Shown here: positions 16,896 to 25,175 of the stretch, piece by piece
Numbering within the stretch: position 1 is the first letter of the stretch
Layout: each line of letters begins with the position of its first letter
From: DATKPA01 sp051955985
Lineage (GTDB): Bacteria; Planctomycetota; Phycisphaerae; WQYP01
DNA length: 64,000 nt
Assembly (NCBI GenBank): GCA_051955985.1
Contig: JBQCGD010000036.1
Coordinates: 1-64,000, forward strand
Direction: 5' to 3'
Program-made: the position numbers and the translations under genes
Notes under the pieces: model-generated
What the model saw: the letters and a program-made list of their open reading frames with translations, nothing else
What the model was told of the DNA's origin: nothing
The model's database searches: none

Positions 16896-19800
16896 TTACC
16901 CCCGCACCCGCTTTCCGTGCACCATCCACATCCCGTCGCCAATTTGCCCCGCCACGGTCACTTTTCCAAGCGCTCCCCGGATCGTCACATTTCCGGAAAA
17001 ATCGCCCGCCAGGTGCCGCGGCTTGCTGCCCGTGACGGTGAGGCTCCCCAGCGACGGCGCGGTGATCCCGCTGAGCGAGACATTGTCGCCGGCCCAATTC
17101 GCCGCCACCACCGACCCGATCACCTCCGCCGAGTTGATCAGCAGGTCCTGCACCATTCCCAGCCGCAGCGCCAGGCTTCCGCCGGCCGAGCGGATCGCCA
17201 GCGTCGCCGGCCCGGCAACATCCCGCAGCGTGATCGCCGCCGCCGTCCCCGCGATGCTCACGTTCCCCAGCAGGTTCGTCGACGGGGCAATCACCGTCTT
17301 GATCGCCGTGTGATCCTTCGCATTGTTCGCATTGCCCACCGTCAGCCCGCCCAGCGAGAACAGCCCGTCATCCCCGGCCCTGGGCGTCTTCGCCGTGGTA
17401 AAGGTCAACGCCGATTTTCCGTTGCTCCCCGCGACGGCGACATGGAATCCATTTGCGGCGTTCGTCACCGTCCCCGTCCCGCCGCCGGTGAGCGACATCG
17501 TCACCCGCGTGCCGTCGGCATCGTTGAGCACCAGCGACGCAGCCCCCTTGCGACCCGCCACGGCCCCGAACTGCCACGCCACTCTCACACGCTGCGGCGC
17601 CGCCGCCGTGTTGTTGAGTTCGTTCAACTCCGTCACGCTCGAGAACGCATCGGCCATCGCGGTGATGGAAAGCATTCCCGTCCCCATCGCCTGCGTCACC
17701 ACAAACGTCACGTTGAAGGTGATCGACTTCCCCGCCGCCAACGGCGACCGCAGCCACACCCGCTTCGCCAGCGCCGCCGCAATGTTGTACTTCCCGCCGC
17801 CCCACACCCGCACATCCACCGCCACCGCCGCCGCCGGCGATGCTGCCAGCGCGCCCGCGCCGACGTTCTTCACCGTCACCGGCACCGTGATCACATCCCC
17901 CGGCAGATATTCCGACAACGGCCTGACGACCTTGCCCACCGCCACCGTGAGGTCCGGCTCCTTCACCACGTTCACCGTCTTCGAATCCACCTGCACGTAC
18001 GAAGTCCCCGGCGCATCCTGCACCCACAGCGTCACCGCGTGGTTCCCCTCCGACAGGCTCGCCGGCAGCGTGAACGAGAAGCCATGGTTCGCCGAGCCCA
18101 GCGTCGGCTCAAGATCCGTGCGCGAAACCTTCGCCGCAAACGGCGTCCCCGCCTTCCCATCCACATCCAGGCGCACCATCACCGGCGCACTTCCCGCATT
18201 CGCGTCATAGCCCCACCCCGTCACCACTCCGTTCGTCGCGTTTTCAATCTTTCCCGCCGGACGCGTCGCCCCGGAGAGCGGCGCCAGGAGCGCGCTGTAA
18301 TTCGCCACAACGGCCGCGTTGGCGGCAATCGTCGCCGCCGCGTTGGCATTGGCCGCCCCCTCCGGCACGCCGCCGTACGTCACGTTGGGGTTCGAATAAT
18401 ACGGAATCGTCTGCCCGGGATCGTAGCTCATGATGTCGTGGTAGAGCACACCGCTGTTGCCGTAAAACCGGTATCCGTGGGCCGTCTGGAACCCGCCGGA
18501 ATCTGGATCGTTTTGCGTGTCGTGCCGTGCGCCGAAGTTGTGCCCGAGTTCGTGGGCGAGCACATAATTGGTCGCTTCTTGCGCATCGAGCACCGTAAAC
18601 GCCTGGTTCACATCCCCGCCCGGGGAATTCAGCTCGCTCCCGAGCCCGATGAGGCTGCCATCCGTGTCGGTCGTTGACGGACCATTCACGAACAGTGAGA
18701 CAAGGTCCGCGTGGTACCGCTGCCGCAGCGTCGCCGCGCTGTCCATATATCCGTCCGACGCATTCTGCAGGCGCGTCAGGTCGGCGTAGTAGCTCCCCGA
18801 TTCCATGTAACTGATCTGCTCCGCATCGACGACGCGGATCTCCACCGGAATGAGGCTGTTCTCCATCGCCAGGTTGTTCTGCGCCACCGCGTTGCTGATG
18901 ACGCTTTGGATGTTGAACATCGCAGCCCCTGCCGCTTGCGTGTAGAGCACCAGCAGATCGACGATGGTGACCGGGGTGATCGTTTCCGTCAGCGAGTTTG
19001 ATTGCGACGGCAGGAAGTCCGCAGACCCGTTGTAAACCGCGGAGAGCGAATGCGTGCCGGGGGAAAGGACGCTCATCGTCAGCGTCGCGACGCCGTTGTT
19101 CACCGTGCCGCTGCCAAGAAGCGTCGCGCCATCAAAGAACGAAACGTTGCCGGTCGCCGCGCCGCTACCGGTCAGGACCATCGCCGTCAATGTCACCGCA
19201 TCCCCCTGGCGTGCGTTGAGAATTGATGTGGAAAGCTGCGTCGTCGTGGTGATCTTCGACACCGTCACCGACAGGTCCCCCGAACTGCTCCCCAGATAAT
19301 TGGCATCGCCGCCGTAAACCGCCTTGATCGTGTGCGAGCCAGCGCCCAATGGCACGGGGAGCGTAACTCCCTCTCTCAGCGTTGTCGCGTAATCCCATGT
19401 TCCCAAAAGCACGCCTGCATCAAATAACTGCACGCTCCCGGTCGCCCTCACTGCCGCGACGGTCGAGACATTCACATGGAACACCTCGGGCCTCGAGATC
19501 TGGGCCACCTCGGCGAGCGACAGGTTCGTGCTCGTCGCCAGTCGCTCCACATCAATATTGAATGCCGCCGAGCTGCTCCCGGCGTAATAACCGTCCCCGT
19601 GATATATTGCCGTCAGCGCATGCACGCCGGTTGCTAGCGCATTCCCCGGCGCCAGCCGCACCTCCCCATTCGCCAGCGTCCCCGTTGCGAGCAACGCGTT
19701 CCCTTCATAAAGGTCCACACTCCCCGTCGGCATGACCCCTGGGAGCCCGGAAACACGCGCCAGCATCACCGGCGCCGCCGTCGGCAAGCCCACCTGCACC

Positions 19801-22346
19801 AGGGACAGCGCCACTGTCGACGCCGCCGGATTCACCGTGACGACCACCGGCGAAGACGACGCGCTCTGCCCACTGTCGCTTTGGAATAACGCCGTGATGC
19901 TGTCGCTTCCCGCCGTCAGAGCTGCGGTCGTGAAGCTCGCCACCCCGTTCGCGTCCAGCACGGCGCTTCCCAGCATCTGGCTGCCGCTCTTGAACACAAC
20001 AGTCCCAGACCAGAAATCTCCCCCGGCCGGCAACTGCGCCGTGAGCGTCACGATCTCCCCGGCATTGATCGCCCCTTTCGAAGCCGACAGCACCGGCGCG
20101 GGCGGCGGATCGCTGGACACGTTCAGCACCCGCACGCCGTTGGCCGTCCGGACAAATAGCGTCTTACCGTCCGGCGACGTCGCCATCAGCGAGAGTGATC
20201 CCTGCGGATAGGAAGAGAACCCCAGCGTGTCGTCAATATTCAATGTCCGCTTCTGGGCAAACGTGCTGGTGTCGTAGACGCTGACAAAGCTGCTGTTGTA
20301 GCCCCACACGTACATTTCATTCTGCACGGGATTGAACGTCACCGCCCCGCCGACAAGGCCCGTCGCGACAATCTGCAACTGCCGGTTCAGCACGGTCGTG
20401 CCGTAAAAATAGTTCGTGGATGCCACAAGGGTGCCGTTGGCATTGATCGCCGCCGTGCGGTTGCCGGAGAAACTGTTCAGCGTATTGGCCACCAGCGTCC
20501 CGCTGGCCATGTCATAGAGCCGCATCGGCGCATAGGTTGCGTCCCAATCATCGATCAGCACCGTCTTGTCGTCCGTTGAGCGATACAGTACGCCGCCCCC
20601 GCCAAGACTGGTGAACCCCGACGCGGTGGCGTTGCTGACCGATCCATTCGCAATATTCAGCACATGGGCGGGCAGATAATTTCCCGATCCGTTTTGATTG
20701 GGTGCAAAGTACGCCAGCGAATTCGACACTGCGACAATTGAATTCGGCGTCCCTTCGCCGCCATACGCCGTGACATACGCCACCTGCGTGTCCACCCCCG
20801 TAGTCGTGTTCACTTCGTGAATCACCTCCGCCCCCTGATCAGGAATCAACAGAATATTCCCATCCGGCGTCACATCCGCCGGACCGGGCTTCCCGATAAT
20901 GTGGAACGCCGGCATAAAGGCGCCGGTCGTCAAATTCAGCCGCAGGATGTCTCCGTTGTCACACAGAATATCCAGCTCGTTCCGCGCGGAATTGATCACC
21001 ATATCGTCCGCGTTCTGCACCGGCAGCGTCGAACGCGACGACCGCACCACGATCGGCACCGTCTGCGAAACCAGCGAAGCACCGGTTGTCGCGGTGTACA
21101 CCGCCTGGAAGTCAAACACCCCCGCCGACGGCAGAGTCGCCGTTAATGTCGCCGTCCCCCCCTGCAGCGTCGCCGATCCAAATGTCACCCCTCCGTTCAC
21201 AAACGTCACCGAACCCGTGGCGCCGCCTCCGATCGTAGCGGTCAGCGTGACCGCAACCCCCTGCGAAACCGAAGCCGCCGACGCATTGAATGAAACTGTC
21301 TGAAACGCCGATTCATCGACATTCACCACCCGCACGCCGCTGCCGCCCGCAATGTAGAGGGTCTTTCCATCCGTCGACGTCGTCATCAACCCTTCCCCCG
21401 CCGGGTCATACCAGTTGAACCCGAACGTCTCTCCCAGGTCGAATGTCGCCTTCACCTGAAACGTCGTCGCATCATACGCCAGCAGCCTGCTCGAGTTTGT
21501 CGGCAAAATGTACAGCGTGTTGAACACCGGGCTGAGGAGCGATGCGCCCCCCGGCAAGTCCGCCTGCAGCCGCTGAAACTGCCCATCTCGAACAACGGTC
21601 CGGTAGTAATCCGACTCCGCCACCAGCGTCGCGTTGGCATTGAGGGTCATGTTCGCCGCGGAGTATTCTGTTGCGGCAGCCTGCGAAACCACGCGCCCCT
21701 GCGGCACGCTGTACAGCCACGCGGGCCCGTTGCTGCCATTGAAATTGTCCAACACCACACTGTTTCGGTCCGGCGAGCGGTACACACGCCCATCCCCGCC
21801 GTAGCTCGTCAGCGCCGGCGTCGTCGTGTATGTCACCGCCCCCGTCGCAATGTTCAAGACGTGCACTGGCAAATAATTGCCGGACCCAGCTTGGTTTGCC
21901 GTGAAATACGCCGTGGTGTCCGACACTGCCACCAGCGCATTCGGATTCGACTCTCCGCCGTACGGGCCAATGCTGTAATTCAGAAGCGTGTCCGTCCCCG
22001 TCGCCAGGTCCACTTTGTGAATCACCCGCGCCGACCGGTCCGTCAGCAACAAATAATGCCCGTCCGGCGTAATATCCCCCGGTCCCGGCGATCCCGGAAT
22101 ATTGATCGACGACAGCATCGCCCCCGTCCCCGCATCGTAGCGGTACACCGCGTTGGACCCCACCACATCCAACTGATTCCGCGTCGCATCAAAGATCAAC
22201 CCATAATGGTCGGCAACTGGCAGCAGCGTCGCCGCCAGCAGCAATCGCGACTCCAACCCCTCCACCATCATCCGCTTCTCCCGCAATCCTCCATCCCGCC
22301 TCGCCCGCTGACGCCGCCTGCCCGATACGTTCCCACTGATGCGCAT
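16896..22346 (-). CDS. Giant surface protein: two propeller-like repeats, Ig-like repeats, zinc metallopeptidase and CARDB domains
   Basis: Protein of 1816 aa. The N-terminus carries VEGLESRLLLA (residues ~28-37), the planctomycete motif found in large exported proteins. Residues ~40-350 and ~435-745 are two diverged copies of the same propeller-like segment, each with GPGDITPDG / GPADVTPDG and GSGNYLPVHVLNIA / GSGNYLPAHVLNIA. Several Big_3/Ig-like repeats follow (~350-430 and ~750-1120: ATGSVTFVNGG, PTGSVDLYEGN, ATGNVSFFDG). A metzincin-type zinc site HELGHNFGARHD lies at ~1265-1276, in a reprolysin-like domain (~1130-1340). After GKIENATNGVVTGWGYD come a CARDB-like domain (~1450-1570) and a repeat-rich C-terminus. 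Probably an extracellular or cell-wall protease/adhesin (inference). Start at the ATG 22346; an upstream ATG (22478) lies inside a terminator hairpin. Confidence 0.85.
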   Translation of the reverse strand: MRISGNVSGRRRQRARRDGGLREKRMMVEGLESRLLLAATLLPVADHYGLIFDATRNQLDVVGSNAVYRYDAGTGAMLSSINIPGSPGPGDITPDGHYLLLTDRSARVIHKVDLATGTDTLLNYSIGPYGGESNPNALVAVSDTTAYFTANQAGSGNYLPVHVLNIATGAVTYTTTPALTSYGGDGRVYRSPDRNSVVLDNFNGSNGPAWLYSVPQGRVVSQAAATEYSAANMTLNANATLVAESDYYRTVVRDGQFQRLQADLPGGASLLSPVFNTLYILPTNSSRLLAYDATTFQVKATFDLGETFGFNWYDPAGEGLMTTSTDGKTLYIAGGSGVRVVNVDESAFQTVSFNASAASVSQGVAVTLTATIGGGATGSVTFVNGGVTFGSATLQGGTATLTATLPSAGVFDFQAVYTATTGASLVSQTVPIVVRSSRSTLPVQNADDMVINSARNELDILCDNGDILRLNLTTGAFMPAFHIIGKPGPADVTPDGNILLIPDQGAEVIHEVNTTTGVDTQVAYVTAYGGEGTPNSIVAVSNSLAYFAPNQNGSGNYLPAHVLNIANGSVSNATASGFTSLGGGGVLYRSTDDKTVLIDDWDATYAPMRLYDMASGTLVANTLNSFSGNRTAAINANGTLVASTNYFYGTTVLNRQLQIVATGLVGGAVTFNPVQNEMYVWGYNSSFVSVYDTSTFAQKRTLNIDDTLGFSSYPQGSLSLMATSPDGKTLFVRTANGVRVLNVSSDPPPAPVLSASKGAINAGEIVTLTAQLPAGGDFWSGTVVFKSGSQMLGSAVLDANGVASFTTAALTAGSDSITALFQSDSGQSASSSPVVVTVNPAASTVALSLVQVGLPTAAPVMLARVSGLPGVMPTGSVDLYEGNALLATGTLANGEVRLAPGNALATGVHALTAIYHGDGYYAGSSSAAFNIDVERLATSTNLSLAEVAQISRPEVFHVNVSTVAAVRATGSVQLFDAGVLLGTWDYATTLREGVTLPVPLGAGSHTIKAVYGGDANYLGSSSGDLSVTVSKITTTTQLSTSILNARQGDAVTLTAMVLTGSGAATGNVSFFDGATLLGSGTVNNGVATLTMSVLSPGTHSLSAVYNGSADFLPSQSNSLTETITPVTIVDLLVLYTQAAGAAMFNIQSVISNAVAQNNLAMENSLIPVEIRVVDAEQISYMESGSYYADLTRLQNASDGYMDSAATLRQRYHADLVSLFVNGPSTTDTDGSLIGLGSELNSPGGDVNQAFTVLDAQEATNYVLAHELGHNFGARHDTQNDPDSGGFQTAHGYRFYGNSGVLYHDIMSYDPGQTIPYYSNPNVTYGGVPEGAANANAAATIAANAAVVANYSALLAPLSGATRPAGKIENATNGVVTGWGYDANAGSAPVMVRLDVDGKAGTPFAAKVSRTDLEPTLGSANHGFSFTLPASLSEGNHAVTLWVQDAPGTSYVQVDSKTVNVVKEPDLTVAVGKVVRPLSEYLPGDVITVPVTVKNVGAGALAASPAAAVAVDVRVWGGGKYNIAAALAKRVWLRSPLAAGKSITFNVTFVVTQAMGTGMLSITAMADAFSSVTELNELNNTAAAPQRVRVAWQFGAVAGRKGAASLVLNDADGTRVTMSLTGGGTGTVTNAANGFHVAVAGSNGKSALTFTTAKTPRAGDDGLFSLGGLTVGNANNAKDHTAIKTVIAPSTNLLGNVSIAGTAAAITLRDVAGPATLAIRSAGGSLALRLGMVQDLLINSAEVIGSVVAANWAGDNVSLSGITAPSLGSLTVTGSKPRHLAGDFSGNVTIRGALGKVTVAGQIGDGMWMVHGKRVRG

Positions 22347-22456
22347 ACTTCCCACGTGCCTTCTCCAACCAGAATCCGCGATGCCCATCCCTGGGTGCGT
22401 CTTTTTCCCACTGTCGAGCCGCCGATTTTCCACCCCGCCCCCCTCCCCCGTCAATG

Positions 22457-22484
22457 AAAAAGCCGCGATGAGCTTCATCGCGGC
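22457..22484 (-). terminator. Rho-independent terminator of the second Rieske gene
   Basis: Perfect 10-bp arms (22462-22471 and 22475-22484) around a 3-nt loop; on the minus strand followed by five T (complement of 22457-22461). It separates the Rieske gene from the giant surface protein gene. Confidence 0.85.
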
Positions 22485-22525
22485 CTATTTTCCTGATCCC
22501 GATAACGCCGTCTCCCCCCACCTTC

Positions 22526-23047
22526 TCACGCGATCGTCACACTGGCGTCCTTCGCGTCCGCACCCACCACCCGGCTCGTGTCCACCTCAATCACCCCGTC
22601 CCCGTCCAGCCGCACCGCATAATGCCCCAGCGGATCCAGGCTCGCCGGCACGTTCTTCCCCTTCCCCGGCCCGCGCACATTCTTCCCCTCAAAATCAAAC
22701 TCCGCCCCGTGGCACTTGCAATGGAACAGTTCCTTCCCCGCCACCGGCGCCACGTCGCACGCCTTGTGCGTGCACTTGGGCGCTATCGCATGAATCACGT
22801 TCCCTTCCCGCACCACGATCGCCAACGCCTTCAAATCCGGCCCCTTGATCACCTTTGCCGTCTTGTCCGCAATGTCCCCCGGCTTCCCCGCCTTCACCCA
22901 GTGGCCGCCCGCCGGCGCATCCGCCGCACGCGCCGCCCCGGAAAGCGCCGGCATCGCCACCGCCGCCGCGGCCATCATCCCCAGCACCACCCGCCGCGAC
23001 GGGCCCGCTTCCCCTTGACCACAACCGCACCCGCACTGCTTCTCCAT
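22526..23047 (-). CDS. Tat-exported Rieske [2Fe-2S] protein, second copy type
   Basis: Exported Rieske protein of 173 aa. The Cys-rich start MEKQCGCGCGQG is followed by SRRVVLGMM and an Ala-rich hydrophobic segment ending in ALSGAARA, a Tat signal with a probable cleavage site near residue 42. Rieske motifs: CTHKACDV (residues ~90-97) and CKCHGAEFD (~111-119). It differs clearly from the first Rieske protein and lacks its second-motif Pro. GAGGAG is 8 nt before the ATG. It appears monocistronic with its own terminator. Redox partner unknown. Confidence 0.9.
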   Translation of the reverse strand: MEKQCGCGCGQGEAGPSRRVVLGMMAAAAVAMPALSGAARAADAPAGGHWVKAGKPGDIADKTAKVIKGPDLKALAIVVREGNVIHAIAPKCTHKACDVAPVAGKELFHCKCHGAEFDFEGKNVRGPGKGKNVPASLDPLGHYAVRLDGDGVIEVDTSRVVGADAKDASVTIA

Positions 23048-23175
23048 GGAATCGGCTCCTCAAAAGCAATCAACCAGTGGACATACTTTACGGACAAACG
23101 TTAAGTGCCACCTTTTCTTGCCCCCGTGAAGTGCCCCCCGCCCCCGCCTCGATTCGCTCCATTTTCGCGATCTTC

Positions 23176-23757
23176 TCACCCCTCCCGCGCATGCCACTCC
23201 ACATCCCCTCGCCCCGCAAGCCGGTTCGCCTCCCGCGCAAGCGTAAACAGCAGGTCCGACAACCGGTTCAGGTAAATCAACGCCTGCCCCAAACCCCCGC
23301 GCCCCGCCTCTCCCTCCGCCTCCATCAACCCCACCAGCAGCCGCTCCGCCCGCCGGCACACCGTCCGCGCCACGTGCAACTGCCCCGCCGCCACCGTCCC
23401 CCCCGGCAGAACAAACGCCTTGAGCGCGGGCAACCTCCCCGTCGCCGCATCAATCCGCTCCTCCAGGAACCTCACCTCCCGCTCCGAAATCCGCACCACC
23501 TTCGCCTCATTCTTTGACCCCAGCGGCGTTGCCAAATCCGCCCCCAGCACAAACAACTGCCGCTGCAATGTGGTCAGCAACCCCGCCAGTTCCGCCGCCG
23601 CAGCATCGCCCCCCAGCGTCGCCACCACCACCCCCAGCCACGAATTCAATTCATCCACCGTCCCATACGTCTCAATCCGCAAATGATCCTTCGGCACCTT
23701 CGTCCCATCAAAAAGCGCCGTCTCCCCGCGATCGCCAAATTTCGTATAAATCTTCAT
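23176..23757 (-). CDS. pduO: Cob(I)alamin adenosyltransferase, PduO type
   Basis: Transfers the 5'-deoxyadenosyl group of ATP to cob(I)alamin to make adenosylcobalamin. Length 193 aa. The N-terminal ATP-binding motif YTKFGDRGETALFDG (residues ~4-18) and the ETYGTVDELNSWLG segment are diagnostic, followed by RVCRRAERLL-like helices (VARTVCRRAERLL, ~130-142) with the conserved Arg residues. It is a stand-alone gene here; no other cobalamin genes are near. The ATG lacks a strong ribosome-binding site. Naming follows the PduO family; a role in housekeeping B12 metabolism is inferred. Confidence 0.93.
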   Translation of the reverse strand: MKIYTKFGDRGETALFDGTKVPKDHLRIETYGTVDELNSWLGVVVATLGGDAAAAELAGLLTTLQRQLFVLGADLATPLGSKNEAKVVRISEREVRFLEERIDAATGRLPALKAFVLPGGTVAAGQLHVARTVCRRAERLLVGLMEAEGEAGRGGLGQALIYLNRLSDLLFTLAREANRLAGRGDVEWHAREG

Positions 23758-23821
23758 CCCCGCATCCTATCACAATCCCTTCGTCCCCCCACTCCGTACA
23801 GGTAGAATGTCCCCACACGCA

Positions 23822-23852
23822 TTCTGAATTCTGAACCCTGAATTCTGAATTC
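23822..23852. repeat. Heptad tandem repeat array (TTCTGAA type) abutting a ribosome-binding site
   Basis: Four 7-bp units (consensus TTCTGAA) plus a partial fifth; the array runs straight into the GAAAGGAG ribosome-binding site of the DJ-1/PfpI gene. Confidence 0.65.
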
Positions 23853-23865
23853 GAAAGGAGCCCCC

Positions 23866-24453
23866 ATGCCCGCCAAGCGCATCCTCGCCCTCGTCGGCGA
23901 TTTCGTCGAAGACTACGAAATCATGGTCCCCTTCCAGGCCCTCCTCGCCGTCGGCCACACCGTCCACACCGTCTGCCCCAACAAGAAAGCCGGCGACAAG
24001 TGCCGCACCGCCGTCCATGATTTCGAAGGCGACCAGACCTACTCCGAAAAACGCGGCCACGATTTCACCCTCAACGCCACCTTCGTCGACGCCCTCAAAG
24101 ACCTCGACACCTACGACGCCCTCCTCATTCCCGGCGGCCGCGCCCCCGAATACCTCCGCCTCCACTCCGACGTCCTCGCCATCGCCCGCCACTTCGCCGA
24201 AACCAAAAAGCCCATCGCCGCCATCTGCCACGGCCTGCAGATCCTTTCCGCCGCCAACGTCCTCAAAGGCCGCACCTGCTCCGCCTACTACGCCTGCGCC
24301 CCCGAAGTCTCCGCTGCCGGCGCCACATACAAGGAAATCCCCGTCGATCAGGCCATCACCGAAGGCAACCTCGTCTCCGCCCCCGCCTGGCCCGCCCACC
24401 CCGCCTTCATCGCCGAGTTCCTCAAACTCCTCGGCACAAGGATCGACCTGTGA
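23866..24453 (+). CDS. DJ-1/PfpI family protein
   Basis: Protein of 195 aa with a class I amidotransferase-like fold. The nucleophile elbow AICHGLQ (Cys at residue ~124) follows ALLIPGGRAPEYLR (~85-98) and the N-terminal LVGDFVEDYEI with the family's acidic residue. DJ-1/PfpI members act as glyoxalases/deglycases, chaperones or peptidases; sequence alone does not choose. GGAG is 5 nt before the ATG. Its last codons overlap a possible GTG start of the PAP2 gene downstream. Confidence 0.92.
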   Translation: MPAKRILALVGDFVEDYEIMVPFQALLAVGHTVHTVCPNKKAGDKCRTAVHDFEGDQTYSEKRGHDFTLNATFVDALKDLDTYDALLIPGGRAPEYLRLHSDVLAIARHFAETKKPIAAICHGLQILSAANVLKGRTCSAYYACAPEVSAAGATYKEIPVDQAITEGNLVSAPAWPAHPAFIAEFLKLLGTRIDL

Positions 24454-24466
24454 CCGTGGCCCTTCC

Positions 24467-24501
24467 CGAAAAATCGAAAATCGAAAATCAAAAATCGAAA
24501 A
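24467..24501. repeat. Heptad tandem repeat array (TCGAAAA type)
   Basis: Five 7-bp units with consensus TCGAAAA between the DJ-1/PfpI gene and the PAP2 gene; the final A overlaps the first base of the likely PAP2 ATG. Confidence 0.65.
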
Positions 24502-25154
24502 TGATTTTTCCCCTCTCCGCCCTCCTCGCCGGCACCCTCGCCTTCCTCGCCATCGCCGCCGACCTCCACTTCCACGGCCTCCTCCACCAGGCCGACGACC
24601 CCCTCCGCGCCTTCTTCCACTTCCACTCCCAACCCCTCCTCATCATCCTCTGCTCCGGCCTCTCCTTCCTCGGCGAGTTCTCCGTCCTATTCCCCATCGC
24701 CTTCTTCGTCGCCGGTTACCTCCTCGCCCTCCGCCGCCGCGCCCACACCGTCATCTGGATCATCGCCCTCCTCGGCTCCGTCGGCATGAACGAATCCCTC
24801 AAGCACTACTTCAAAGTCCCTCGCCCCACCCGCTTCACCTACTACGTCTGGGACACCACCAAAAACCCCGGCTACAGCTTCCCCTCCGGCCACACCATGG
24901 GAGTCGCCATCACCGTCGGCGCCGCCTACCTTATCGCCCGCCACCTCCGCCTCATCCCTCACCGATACTTCAAACGCATCACCGCCGCCGCCCTCGCACT
25001 CCCCCTCGCCGTCGCCTTCTCCCTCCTCTACGTCGGCGTCCACTCCCTCACCGATGTCCTCGCCGCCCTCGCCCTCGCCACCGCCTGGCTCGGCGTCATC
25101 GCACTCCTGCTGACCCGCGTCCCCTGCCCCCCCATTCTGAATCCTGAACTCTGA
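24501..25154 (+). CDS. PAP2-family membrane phosphatase
   Basis: Integral membrane protein of 217 aa with about five to six membrane segments, related to undecaprenyl-/lipid-phosphate phosphatases. Motif 1: KVPRPTR; motif 2: PSGHTMG (catalytic-pocket His); motif 3: SLLYVGVHSLTD, where the usual SR begins as SL, so the conserved Arg is replaced while the nucleophilic His and the Asp remain. Start is uncertain: the ATG at 24501 opens the first membrane helix; a GTG at 24450 overlapping the previous gene would add 17 residues encoded by the heptad repeat. The stop codon and last residues are also encoded within a second heptad array (25135-25162). Confidence 0.85.
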   Translation: MIFPLSALLAGTLAFLAIAADLHFHGLLHQADDPLRAFFHFHSQPLLIILCSGLSFLGEFSVLFPIAFFVAGYLLALRRRAHTVIWIIALLGSVGMNESLKHYFKVPRPTRFTYYVWDTTKNPGYSFPSGHTMGVAITVGAAYLIARHLRLIPHRYFKRITAAALALPLAVAFSLLYVGVHSLTDVLAALALATAWLGVIALLLTRVPCPPILNPEL

Positions 25155-25162
25155 ATTCTGAA
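25135..25162. repeat. Heptad tandem repeat array (TTCTGAA type) at convergent gene ends
   Basis: Four 7-bp units (consensus YYCTGAA) overlapping the PAP2 stop codon. With a period of 7, TGA is presented in all three + strand frames. Confidence 0.65.
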
Positions 25163-25175
25163 TTCCCCAAACGCC

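Noticed and set aside
15678..18677. Long open frame on + (999 codons)
   Set aside because: Antisense to nuoI, the Rieske gene and the giant surface protein; the translation is Arg/His/Pro-rich without domains, a shadow caused by strand skew.
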